Part shown: piece after piece, positions 35,097 through 47,031 of the stretch
Layout of the letters: every line of letters starts with the position of its first letter
How positions within the stretch are numbered: the stretch's first letter is position 1
Assembly (NCBI GenBank): GCA_035235625.1
Contig: CP141146.1
Coordinates: 6,566,501-6,630,500, forward strand
DNA from: Saururus chinensis
Taxonomy: Eukaryota > Streptophyta > Magnoliopsida > Piperales > Saururaceae
DNA length: 64,000 nt
Direction: 5' to 3'
The notes under the pieces: generated by a model
What the model was told of the DNA's origin: nothing
Seen by the model: only the letters and a program-made list of their open reading frames with translations
Database searches by the model: none
Translations under genes and position numbers: made by a program

Positions 35097-38000
35097 TGTC
35101 ACGCCCCGGCACTACCCGACCCGAGCAGAACCCGGTCCAGGGGCCGGTCAAGCACACGGGGGCGATAAGGAGATTGAAAATGATTAGCGGAAGACTTATG
35201 CCCTAATCACGGGCGAATTAAAATTTATGGAGTAAACACACCACTTTGAGCAAGAGTAAATAGGTAGAATCAAAATAGTTACTTTTACTCTAAAATAAAC
35301 CACAATCTCAAACTCACATACTAATTAATCCATAGCCCACACAAGGCTCCAAAAACTATATCTCAAGCAATCTAAATGTATAATGTAGCACAACTCCAAA
35401 ACGAGAACTACACCACATGGGTTCTAACATCATAGTAAAAAATCAAAGAAACATGCCACAAAAGAGATCTCCACGTCTACTACCAAGTCCTCTCCGACCT
35501 TTCCTCATAGAGAGGATCCTGTCCATCTGCGTGTCACGCCACGCAGCCCCAAAGCAAAAGCAAAAGAAAGAGGGGTGAGTATGATAAACTCAATAATAGT
35601 TTTTAATATAACTATAATCATTAGAAACACGACAGTATAGTAATATAATAATTCAAATCAATGATTGACAAGATGCATCATCATTTTCTGATCACACATA
35701 CACATCACCAAAACCTGCATCATAGTGTCTAAATCGCATAGTGCAATTCAACATCATATTAACCTGCATGAGATGTATCTCTAACATACATTTCAAATCA
35801 TACAACCCTGCATATAGTGTCTCAATCACAATCTTCAAATTAAGCATTCATAACATATCTCATCCATTCTACAAGACAAACATGTCAAATTACATGTTAC
35901 ACAAACACACATAGCATACATCATATACATGCATCAACATAAATAGAGAATGCCTCCATCAAGGAGTAAACATAATTAGTGTCACACAGATGAGAACACA
36001 GACAAGGCCACGAAGGTGTGTCATGGTCCAAATTCTACACAATAATATAAGAAGGTCGGGGTTGTCAGCCTTTAAAGTTGCTCGCCCTAGACGATCCTGA
36101 CTAATGATGTCTCATTCTCACATAGAGAACCTAAAGTAGGGGTGTTCGCCTAGGGACATCTCCTGCGGTGGGGGAGAGCCTGAGTTCCCACATAGGGAAC
36201 CCTATAACACGTGGTAGCTGGTGCACAAAGAGTACCACTCTGGATTCTCAGGGTCCAGAAGACAATCATAATAATCTTAATCCGCAAGACAAGTACATAA
36301 CTCATCCCCACATAATTTCATTTAACTAGACTCAACCTGGGGAGTGCACATGGTCCACAAAGGAACTCAAATCAAAATATGTCCCTTCAGACTAATCAAG
36401 TTTCAACTAAGCCAACGACCGATTAATCCGGCATAAAATATCACCGCATTCCATCTAATCAATCAAACTCGGTTAATCTCGATAAAGCTTCAATTAGAAA
36501 TCCATTTTCATTATGCAAGCAACATGGTACATACGTGGGCAAGGCATACATGAATCCTAATTCATGATAAGTGCTCTCATCAGTCCTTCATGCATAATTC
36601 ATAATCATAATATCAAACATCATCATAATTATTAACCCCACATGTGTATGTGTACATGGTAGAAGCACCTCACTCGAGGTATATCAACATGCTTTGTAAT
36701 TAACTCACCATCACACTACACATGAGCATTAATATCTAATCATGGATTCCAGCGAAAATCAAAGGAGAAGAACCATTAAAATCATAACTCAAATCAAAAC
36801 CTAACCACATGCTAAACATATGTAAGCTCATTCACCTCATACTTGAGTCTAGGTATAACACTAACATTTACCCATCATTTAACCACATCCTATAATGACA
36901 TATCAGTCCATTAACATGCTGTAATTCTAATGAAAACATGCTTAAACCCTATGAATCAACCACTCATATCTTCAAGATAGCAATTTCAACAAATATATAC
37001 AACTACAAGCCATTTCACATAACTTTAAATATACACCACAACTTCTTAACATGAATAGTATGCTCTTCCAGTAGCTTACCCTGACCCAAAATACTCCTCA
37101 CACACACAAAAATGATATTTCATAGTAGAGACATCGAAATAAATAACATACATACAATGGTCTATTTCTGTAGTGTAGCCGTTCAAACGCCCTCCAGGGT
37201 TGTTCGATCGGCTAGACAGAAAATATGCCGAAATTGCAGTTTTATCATTCGAACGCCCTGCAAGGCCGTTCGAACGCTAACAAGGCAGATTCGATCTTCT
37301 TCTTCATTTCAAATTTCAAACCGAAACTCCATTGATGTAACTTAAAATCTCCATCTAATAACTCAAACGCCATTAAAATTTCTTCATACCTTCCAGAAAG
37401 CTAATCTACACCATATTAAGACAAAACCCTAAGAAATCGGGACAAGAAATTAACATCTACTAATCCCACCATTAAAACACTAAATCAAGTAAATCCATTC
37501 CAAATAAACAATAAAAATTGAGATTTTTACCATAGGAAAATTGAGATTTCAAAGATCCATTACCTTATTACTTGATTAGGTTGGGATTTGACCGTCACCC
37601 TTCTTAAAAACCTTCCAAAGACATAGAGTTTAAGTTAAACTCCATTAAAAATTGATTTAACATTGAAAAACCTTAATGAAATCTTAGATCTAGGGTTTAT
37701 TAAGCATAAAAAAACGAATTTTGAGATGTAGGGTTTGAAGTAAGGAATCAAATAGTGGTTTTGATGTTTAAAATTGAATCAAATCAAATGAGAAATGATG
37801 GATTAAGAATGAATTAGAAGAAAACCTACGATTTAGGCTTGATTAAAGAAAACATACCTTAATCTCCTTCTAATTCGGGCCTAATTGGGGAACTAGGCCT
37901 TAATCACCTCCTCCCAGGCTATTTCCAAAATGGTAATGACTCAGCTCTTTCTATTTATAGTTGAGCTTGGGGTGTACATAATTAGTTAGTGGGGTATGAA

Positions 38001-38378
38001 TAGAAATTTAGGCTAAAAATGGGTATTTTGACCATTTGAGCAGTAATTAAACCTGAGAAAATTATGAAATTTTTTATAAAAGCTTGTGTTGATTCCTAGG
38101 TTAATTTGGTCTAAAAACCTCAATTTCACAGGTGGGGCACAGGGGGTCCCGCCAAACCCTAATTTTTGAAAAATTAGTGAAAAATTAGAAAAATCCCAAA
38201 AATTCAGGTTTGACCCAAAATCACTTAAAACCAATAATTGTAAAGTTGATTTTGATTAAAACCATAAGAAACACTATTTATTTTCGAAACCACTGAATTA
38301 ATTAGAAAACGTGTTAATCACACAACAACCGATAATTAAAATGAAAAGAAAACCGGTTCAAGAATGAGAGTCCTTACA
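35097..38378. mobile_element. Giant solo LTR, TGTCACGCCC family (copy E2)
   Basis: 3282 bp from TGTCACGCCCCGGCACTACC to GAGAGTCCTTACA. It is flanked by the perfect 5-bp duplication TTATG (35092-35096 and 38379-38383). It is alignable with E1 from end to end: the GGGGCCGGTCAAG block near the start, the CCACGCAGCCCCAAAGCAAA block, the TCTCAGGGTCCA/TTCA block, the CCGTTCGAACG repeats, and the GTGGGGC(T/A)CA..GGGGGTCCCGCCAAACC block near the end. No coding sequence, so a solo LTR. Confidence 0.9.
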
Positions 38379-38383
38379 TTATG

Positions 38384-41300
38384 TGCCTAGAATGTTGAGA
38401 TAAATTAAATTTAAATTTCAAAATTTATAAACAATGTCATCGACGTTGAATTGACACGTTGTTTGTTGCGTTGACTAGGCTATAAATTTACTATTGGTAA
38501 ACAATGATATGTTGATAATGAGATTGATGGTTCTTCTCTTCTGATTTATCGGTAGAACCATCCACGCGTCGGTAAATGAAAAAAGTTTTTCCAATGGGGT
38601 TCAAAACCTTACAAAGAAAAAGATTATACCAGTTATATCACATACGGTTATGCATCAGATTCGATTACCTTGCTCCCTTATAAATACTCTTTGACGCTTT
38701 AAGAATTTATTATCTTTGGAAACTAACTTCAAGTCAAATGGAGAAACCTATAACATATCCAAAAAAAAAGGGAAAAAAGAATGGAACACTAGAGAACTTG
38801 CACGTTACAAGCGAAAAATGAAGGTTGCTTTACTAACCTTGTAACCATATACTTATTACACTAATTGTTTATAGCCAAAAAACATGTTTGATGATGTGAT
38901 GTGTGTGATGCATGTTCTATATTATGTATTATCATTGATATTTTATCATGCTTTAGAGTAACGATGGTAATCATCAATAATGTTGGTTAAATAATATTGA
39001 TTATTATTTAAATTAGAAAATTTATAGTTTAGTTATGTGGTTTTATGGTTAAGGGTGGCAAAAGTGCATGTGGCATGACCCATAGGCCTACCCAGCAACG
39101 CCACACCACCCCGACCTCGTGGTCCCACCATGACCCACTAGATGGATAAGGCCAAGCTGATGCTGAAGCCACGCTTATGCCATGGCCGCCTGGCTGCAAC
39201 CTTTGACCTTTTTTTTAAAAAAAAAAATTGGGTGGAGGTGCAAAGCCACCAGAGCGGGCTTGCGGCCCCTCTAAGCTGGTCGTGGGTCACACCTGGCTCG
39301 CCCCTCTCACCCATGGGCCGTGCCCAGCCATTAAGGGCCAAACCCGACCTGTTGCCACCTCCATTTATAATTTCATGAAAGAGAATATTTTGAGCACTAG
39401 TATGGTTTTGTTTCTCTTTTAGCTCGATCATTGACATGACCATTGACACTTGATGATGATGTCGATAGTTGCAGGAAGATGAATAATACTAACATTGACA
39501 CGTATGAATATATCGATGTCAGACTGAGCATCGATAGTGAGACCGATGTGTCGGTGATGACGTCGATAAATTGGATTCTCATAGTCCATTCAATATCTTC
39601 AGGGGTTCAACACATAGATGAAGGTGTCGATAGTCATCGATACCTATACTAACTTGTCGACGGGTTTACTGATGGTACATTGGTTTATGGTTTTCAAGTA
39701 AGGTTTTTACCATTGTGTATGCTATTCATGAGATATATAATAACATAATTTATTTGCTTTGCATATATAAACTTATATGTATAATAGTAGGGTAAGTAAA
39801 CCTTATATTTGATGCTTGTAATGTATAGATGTCCCTTTACCTTTGTGTTCGACATTAAAGTACATATGGGCCTAGTGTCATGTTGACTCCAAAGTGAGTC
39901 ATTTTAGCCACATGTATGAGATTGAGGATTGAGAGCTAACTTATGGGGATCTAGCTCCCCAAAAATTTGAGAGTTATGTTTGTAGAGCCACTTTCTTGGT
40001 TAGAGAGTTAGGTTCGAGGATGTTAGAGCAATAAAAGATGAATGACTCATTGTAGCGCAAGAAAGGAGATCTTAATTAATGATCATAAAAGTCGTAAATT
40101 TCTACTGCTTGGGTTTTTGTAGGCCTTAGCTTTATAAAGTAAATGAAGCTAACAATAGTCTTTAGAAAAAGTATGAAACTGAGTAGTGTAGTGACATGTA
40201 TCTTATGGAGACGTGGTGAACTCTTTTCAGTTACTACGAAGTCATAGTGACCCTGTATTTTGTCTATTCGAATAATTTTCTTGTGCGAACAGGGGTGGAA
40301 CTTAGAAGTTGCAGTGCTTTTCCTTGGACTGTAGGATTTGATTTGACGACCCACATTGAAACTCAGAGTTTTTGCCCCTTTCTTAATTTCTTTTGCTGGT
40401 CATAAGCTTTTCATACTCCCACAGTGCTCTTGGTTGACGACAACTCCTCTTTGTCGTTGCTCCTTAAGCTCTTCCTCTGCTGGCCATATCAACCTCCTTC
40501 CCATCTCACGATAATTGTGGGAAAGGAGTGATTTGTATGTTTTTCTTGTTTAAGATGATCAGGGCGAAAATAGATAATAAAAATTTCGCTTCTAAATTAT
40601 AAGTTGAAGCTCATTGCCACCTTCCTAAGTTGCATCCGGTTCGCACCAAGAAATTCTTCTAGTCATCTTATTACTTAAAAGAAAATGTTTGTTTGAGCCA
40701 CTTCGTTGACATAGACTTATGATTATGCTACATAAAGCTCATAACATGGTATATAGAAGCCGACATGAGAACTGTGTATTATGTTATACTTCCTCCTTTC
40801 CAAATTAATAACTCTATTTGGCTAAAAAGTTTGTTTTATATTAATAACTTCATTTTATTCAATATAAATAATTAGTTACTTAAAAAAATATCATAAGCGT
40901 AGTTTCCTTTCTCATACATGTGGGTTTTACTATTCAACAAAAACTACTATTTTTATAAATATAAATATTAATATAAAACGGAGGAAATACCGTATTAGGA
41001 GCCTTATGTATACAGGGTCAGGCTAGAAGCATCGGTCCAGGTTTCGCCTAATTGACGAAGATCACATTTTCACTCTCTAGCTACCGGCAGAAGTCAGATA
41101 TGCTGTAACCAGAGGAAATCCCTTTGTTAGGCTTTAAGCAAATGCCGGACTTTTGGAGTAGCCAAGTGATTCACATCACTAGAGATCAAATGGTATCAAC
41201 ATGCGGAAGGCCGTACGGTTTGCCAGTTCAAATAGGCATTCAGCTAATTCAGAGAGCGGCTGTTAAGTATGATCCAGTGGACCTAGTCTCACTTAGCTAG

Positions 41301-41550
41301 TCTTCTGTCAGCTTCAATGTCTCATTCCCCAATCTCATGCCAATTGAGTCCATTCGGACATAGAGAAAATAGGCTTAAGTGGCTTGGGAGCCTGAAACAA
41401 TCAACCCCTAGCTCATTCAATACAAATCAATTTGACTTGGTTATCAACTCTCGTTATTTTTTTTTTGTCATATGGAAACTTCCACCAATGACTGGTGAGA
41501 GGAGTAGATATTTCCAATGACAGTCTTTTGGCAGAAGGCAGATGGAACAA
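38384..41550. other. Intergenic, no gene seen
   Basis: AT-rich DNA with several stretches rich in TCGATG/CATCGA (39440-39660), similar in style to 30040-30110. A patch at 39060-39350 (GACCCATAGGCC, CCATGACCC) is related to 9185-9330. A 92-codon open frame at 40076-40354 (-) shows no recognisable family. One MITE (40787-40989) is annotated separately. The final 200 bp before the kinase gene presumably hold its promoter. Confidence 0.45.
40787..40989. mobile_element. MITE with TACTTCCTCC ends
   Basis: The left end TACTTCCTCCTTTCCAAATT is mirrored by TATTAATATAAAACGGAGGA..AATA at the right. The termini carry the TA expected for Stowaway-like MITEs, and length is about 203 bp. A decayed sister copy lies at about 50375-50540 ('ATTAATAGTTTTATTTTATTC', 'GGTTACTTAAAAAAAGGTATC', 'AATATAGGATAGAAAGAAT'). 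Confidence 0.7.
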
Positions 41551-41554
41551 AGGC

Positions 41555-41561
41555 TATAAAT
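41555..41561 (+). promoter_or_regulatory. Candidate TATA box of the PTI1-like kinase gene
   Basis: TATAAAT at about 180 bp before the ATG at 41740, followed by a pyrimidine-rich leader. Plausible core promoter; not proven. Confidence 0.45.
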
Positions 41562-41739
41562 CTGTAAAATATTTGATTAAACTAATCGTCTTCATTTCTT
41601 GCTACTCCCTGTCCTCACTGAAAAAACTGCTCCGGCATCCGGCTTTGAATCTAACGGAGGATTCTTTTGCCACAACTCAAACACTTATACTGTCAGCTCC
41701 ACCTCCATCTTGCCTAAAAGCCCACTGTCTACAAAAACA

Positions 41740-44000
41740 ATGCTTACAAGATGCTTCTGCTGCGTTTCAGAAAAGCAATATTCTGCAAAGTATGCTCTCT
41801 CTGATCTCTCGGTACATTGCTAAGTGTATTCTCTGATTGATCTTGTGCGTTGAAACTCATTGGCTCTGTTTGAGCTTGACGTACGTAGTTCACTGGTTTT
41901 CAGGTTGAAGAAGTGCAAGGACTACCCATGGGAGATGTACTCCCTTAAGGAGCTTGTTCGTGCCACAAACAACTTCCATGATAATAACAAGCTCGGGGAA
42001 GGAGGCTTTGGAAGTGTCTATTGGGGTCGAACTAGTAAAGGTGCCGAGGTAATTGCCTTCTCTTAATCATTCTCATCTTCCATCTTAATGTCATGAATTA
42101 CAACTATGAATGTGGCGATTTGCACTCCAAAAAACTTCGATATCCCCAACAAAAACACAATTTGTACAATATTTTTCTTTTTTCTTCAGTACCTCATCCT
42201 TTATATGTTTTTATGCTTCTCCTAAAACTTGAAACCCCTAAAAAAACCTAAGACCCTTCTTATTCCCTCTTTTCTTCCTTGTTTGTCACTTTACGGATCG
42301 AGCATCCGACAGTAGCACTTTTGCTTGTTGGCAGCGTTCATAATCTCCTCCGTCGGCGGCCAGAAGTGAAGCCGAGAGTTGCCGCCAAAAGTGAGGCCGA
42401 GAGTGGTGCGTTTATGTTAGTTTTCACGATAGCCTCTAAAGTTTGCTAGCTTGTAAAAAATTTTACGGTGGCCACCCACCAACATTAATGAGGCCGAGAG
42501 TGATCTACTGCCGGATTGAAAAAAGTTTCACGATGACAAATAAGCTCCTGCCATTTTGTAAAAAATTTATGACCATCTACGGCTGAGAGTTATTTTTATA
42601 GTCGTGGGTGCCTATTGCAGAATTGAAATTAAAAAAAAAAAACTTATATGCACCCCACTAATTTTTTATCCTATTTTATTCATAAATTTATAAGGGGTTT
42701 ATAAGGTTATTGAGGTAAAAAAAATTTAGTGGTCTCTAAGCTCAAAGTAGTCTGTAAGTTCATGTCAAATCGTAAAAAACTTCCGTGTGGCCATGCCAGA
42801 AGTGAGGCCGAGAGTGATAAATGACTTATGATGGGGTACAAGCAGGCAATTATGTGGGGTGTAGGGAGAAAAAGATATTGGGTACAAATAAGAGATTTGG
42901 AAGATTTTATCCAGGTACATGACGAGCGGAGGAGTGTTTTGGGGTGCATCTATAGCCATGTTCTTAAGCTGTATATGTAATCAAATCGGCCTAATTCTTA
43001 TATGATCAATGTTTTAGATAGCTGTGAAGCGGCTGAAGACCATGACAGCCAAGGCAGAGATGGAATTTGCAGTGGAAGTGGAGATACTCGGAAGGGTAAG
43101 ACATAAAAACCTCCTGGGTCTGAGGGGGTTTTACGCAGGCGGGGATGAAAGGCTTATCGTCTATAACTACATGCCCAACCAGAGCTTGGTCACCCACTTG
43201 CATGGCCACCTCGCGTCTGACGTCCTCCTGGACTGGAACTGTAGAATGAAGATCGCCATAGGATCTGCAGAAGGACTAGGGTAAGCACATCATCGATATC
43301 AAACGAAGTAGACATGGCATATTTCTTCAAGCAGATATCTATTAACTTTGTATGATCAATTGCTTATGTACGAAGGTATTTGCACCACGAGGCCAATCCT
43401 CACATCATCCACAGGGACGTCAAGGCGAGCAACGTCCTCCTAGACTCAGAGTTCCAGCCCAAGGTGGCAGACTTCGGATTTGCGAAGCTCATGCCAGAAG
43501 GAGTGAGCCATTTGACGACCAGAGTGAAGGGGACACTTGGGTACCTGGCCCCTGAATACGCTATGTGGGGGAAAGTCTCGGAGAGCTGTGATGTCTACAG
43601 CTATGGCGTCCTGCTGCTGGAGATAATCAGTGGGCGGAGGCCCATCGAGAAGCTCGCCAATGGGGTGAAGCGAGAAATAGTGCAGTGGGCGAAGCCAATG
43701 GTAGAGAGAGGGCGATTCGACCAGATGGCTGACCCCAGGTTGAAGGGCCGGTTTGACGGGGACCAGTTGAAAATGGCTGTGTTGGTGGCCATGAGGTGTG
43801 TGGATTGCAACCCGGAGAACAGGCCCGTCATGGCGGAGATTGTGGCGTTTCTGAGGAGTGGTGGGGAGAGGTCAAAGAAGGAGGTGGTGGTGATGGCCGA
43901 GGAGGAGGCGGAGGAAATGGAGGAGGAGGAGAGTGGGAGTGGGTATAGCTCGGCCCAAAGCATTGCGAGGAGGACGTGGGCTGGTTCGAGACTGAGATGA
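41740..44000 (+). CDS. PTI1-like receptor-like cytoplasmic kinase (At3g15890-type)
   Basis: Four exons (41740-41789, 41904-42048, 43018-43280, 43376-44000; GT-AG introns) encode 360 aa. The start gives MLTRCFCCVSEKQ, a short Cys-rich N-terminus (C5, C7, C8) suited to S-acylation and membrane attachment in place of a receptor domain. The kinase domain is complete. It has a glycine loop GEGGFGSV (48-55), catalytic lysine K69 in IAVKRLK, glutamate-containing helix (FAVEVEILGRVRHKNLL), HRDVKASN (D167), DFG (185-187), APE (211-213) and a GVLLLEIISGRRP segment. The RD motif and intact catalytic residues indicate an active Ser/Thr kinase. The last 40 residues form an acidic Glu/Met-rich tail (MAEEEAEEMEEEESG). 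Arabidopsis At3g15890 and related RLCKs have the same architecture; their upstream receptors and substrates are mostly unknown. Intron 2 (969 bp) carries repeats. Confidence 0.93.
42345..42830. repeat. Dispersed 'AAGTGAGGCCGAGAGTG' repeats in kinase intron 2
   Basis: The motif, preceded by GCCAGAAGTGA or GCCGCCAAAAGTGA, appears about five times (near 42360, 42390, 42490, 42583 in decayed form, and 42800). Each is followed by a stretch with 'GTAAAAAATTT'. It looks like an imperfect tandem array of roughly 90-110 bp units. A MITE relative of 24244 (CTTATATGCACCCCACTAA) sits inside at about 42643-42735. Confidence 0.65.
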
Positions 44001-44850
44001 TTGTTGTGGGAAGAAGACACGGTGCTTAATTGTAAGGACTTGTGTAGCATGACACAGACAAGCTAATGAACTTATTAAACGGGTTAATGTATTGATCACA
44101 AGAGGATCTCCTTCTTGTTTGTAAACATTTTATTTAAGAACACGTCTATTTCCCCTCAATGTTTAGAGCCCCTTATTATGAAAAATAATTGTCATTTTTT
44201 AACAACTCAGTACCCTTTACACTCCTTTATAATTTTACTCATGCCACCTTAATACCCTAAAATATTCAGAGGCTTTTTAATGGGCCATTCGTAAAATAAA
44301 ATTAATTTTGACGAAGCCCTTAAGTCCCTATCAAATTTTGCATATTGTGGCAGTGACCACCCGCAACTAGAAGTTTTTTAGAAGTTTAAAAAACTCTTAA
44401 AAGTTTTGTGGCAAGGGGTACCCCCTGACATATAAAACTGTATTTTACAAGAAATAAAGGTTCCCATCAATGTCTGCATATTATGGCGGTGACCTTTCCC
44501 CGCTAGAAACAATCTAGAAGTTTAAATAACTTATAGAAGTTTCTTGGCGCAAGATATCATCTGTCAAATAAAACTTATTTGAACGAAAAACTTAGTTCTC
44601 CGTCAAATTTTGCATATTTTATGACCCCCCCCCCCCTCGCCAGAAACCATTCAAAAGTTTTCCAGAGGAGCAGCAAGGCGAGGAGAAGAGCAAAAAAAAT
44701 CATAAAAGAGGAGTCACGAGCAAAGGGGAAGAAGGAAAATAATAGGGGAAAAGGAGCCACAAGCGACGGGGAAAATAAAAGAGCTTACGCCGGATGAGGA
44801 AGATTGTGAATAGGGTAATGAAAGAGCAAAAATAGAGTTAAAAAGAATAG
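44001..44850. other. 3' flank of the kinase gene with a three-unit tandem repeat
   Basis: From about 44310 to 44660 three diverged units of roughly 135 bp are visible. Each has '(T/C)CAAATTTTGCATATT' (or CAATGTCTGCATATT), then a CCCGC(A/T)AGAA block, then 'TAGAAGTTTAAA' and a TGGC(A/G)..AGG/ATACC..CTG block. A C homopolymer sits at about 44626-44636. No gene seen. Confidence 0.65.
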
Positions 44851-44851
44851 T

Positions 44852-46992
44852 CACTACAACAAATTGCAGTATTAGCGACTGACACATATTAAGCGTCGCT
44901 AATATGTTTCTATTAGCGACACTTATAACTAAGCGTCGCTAATAGTTATTTATTAGTGACGCTTATATATGTCGCTAATGATAAAAAAATTTAAACAATA
45001 ATAAATTAAATAATAAAAATAAATTTCTAAAAAAAAAAATTTAAAATTTTATTTTTCTATTAGCGACACTTTAGTAAGCGTCACTAATATAAAATAAAAA
45101 ATAAAAAACCAGTCGCTAATATGAAATAAAAATTTTAAAATAAAAAAAATCCATTAGTGACATTTTTATAAACGTCGCTAATGTAAAAATAAAAATAAAA
45201 AAAATAACAAAGTCATTAGCGACGCTTATAAAAGCGTCGCTAGTGACTTTATAAATTAATAAAAAAAACATGCAAGCGGCATAAAGCTGCTGACTGGGGA
45301 CCAGAATCCGAGGGGGGGAGGAGGGAGGGGGGACTAGCGGGGGGTGTGGAGAGGGGGGACCGGGCGGCGGCGAAGGGGGAGGGGGACCGGAGGGCGGCAG
45401 AAGACGGAGACCATGGGCGGAGGGGAGGCATGGCGGGCGGGCAGCTTGAGCAGGGTGAGGGTGGGACCGGAGTAGAGAGAGAGGGGAATGGGGCAGGCAG
45501 AGAAAGGAGAGGGGGATGTGGGGCGGCGAGGCTGTGGTCGGCGGCGGACGGAGGCTAGGGGCGGAGGGGCTGCGCAGCGGTGGGCAACTGGAGCAAGGGG
45601 AGGGAGCAGGAGACCGGAGCAGAGGGGAAAGAGAAAGGAAGGGGTGGGGGCCGGAGGACAAGGCACCATGGACGGCGGCGGGGAGAGGCGGAGGATGTGG
45701 CGGGGTGTCGGACGGCGAGGTGCCGGGCAGCACGGAGCGGCAAGGTCAGAAGCTGGGCGGTGGGGAATCACGGAGTAGCAGGGAGCAGGGGGTAGATATA
45801 GGGCGCGGGCGAAATTTTGCCCGCATGAGGAAATTTCGCCCGCGCGTGAAATTTTGCCCACACACGGAATTTCGCGGATTTTTTTTTTTAGAAATATGTT
45901 TTAGCGACGCTCTCTTAGAGTGTCGCTAGTATGATCCCATAGCGACATATCATAATATACGTCGCTATTGCTGATCTATTAGCGACGATCTTTAGAGCGT
46001 CGCTAAATATTAAGACTTTACTGCGGCAACTTTCTTTTTATTAATGAAGACATTTTAGCAACGCTCTCAACGAGCGTTGCTATTAGGCATACAGTTGCGA
46101 CGTATAGATTTATACATCGCTACTGATGTCTACTAGTGACGCTCGTCGAGCGTCGCTAAAATATTTTTTTCTAAAGATTTTTGTTCCCTCCTCTCTCTCT
46201 CTATCTCTTCTCTCTCTCCTCCCTCTCCTCTCTCTCTCTCTCTCTCCTACCTCTCTCCCTCTCCTCTCTCTCTCCTCCCCCTCTCTCTCTCCTCCCTCTC
46301 CCTCTCTCTCTCCCCCCCTCTCTCTCTCTCCTCTATCTCTCTCTCCTCCCTCTCCTCTCTCTCTCCTCCCTCCCTCTCCCCCTCTATCCTCTCTCTCTCT
46401 CTCTCTTTCCTCCCTCCCTCTCCCCCTCTATCCTCGCCCTCTCCTCTCTCTCTCCTCCCTCTCTCTCCCTCTCCCCTCTCTCTCCTCCCTCTCTCTCTCC
46501 CCGCTCTCCTCTCTCCTCTAATTTCAATTTTTTTATAATTTTTTATTTTTAAAAATTAATTTTAAAAATAAAAAATAAAAAAAAGTAAATACTAATAGCG
46601 ACATATATAAATATACGTCGATATTAGGATAGGTATTAGCGATGTATAGAAATATATGTTGCTATTAGTATTTTATTTTCATTATTTTTTTATTTTAAAA
46701 AATAAAAAAATTTTAAAAATCAAAATAAAATTCCTCTCACCCTCCATCTCTTCCCTTCCCTATCCCCTCTCTCTTCCCTCTCCTCTCTCTCTCCCCTCTC
46801 TCTCTCTCCTCCCTCTCCTCTCTCTCTCCTCCATCTCTCTCTCCCCGCTCTCCTCTCTCCTCTAATTTTAATTTTTTATTTTTAAAAATTAATTTTAAAA
46901 AATAAAAAAATAATAATTTTTTAAAAAAAATGAAAATAAAATTCCTCTCACCCTCTCTCTCTTCCCTCCCCTCTCTTCTTTCTCTCTCTCTC

Positions 46993-47031
<39 letters not shown>

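Noticed and set aside
39138..39449. 103-codon minus-strand frame
   Set aside because: Overlaps a GC-rich repeat patch related to 9185-9330; no family motif.
41860..41903. Alternative start of the kinase gene just upstream of exon 2 (ALFELDVRSS...)
   Set aside because: The intron with GT at 41790 and AG at 41902-41903 joins a Cys-rich first exon typical of PTI1-like kinases, and the alternative lacks an ATG at its start.
45116..45929. Open frames of up to 205 codons on both strands in the GC-rich core of CACTA2
   Set aside because: Low-complexity, frame-independent, no domain motif, no splice-supported extension.
46126..46552. Long Ser/Leu/Pro open frames over the CT-rich arrays (and Arg/Glu frames on the other strand)
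   Set aside because: Simple CT repeats lack stop codons in several frames; composition is purely repeat-driven.
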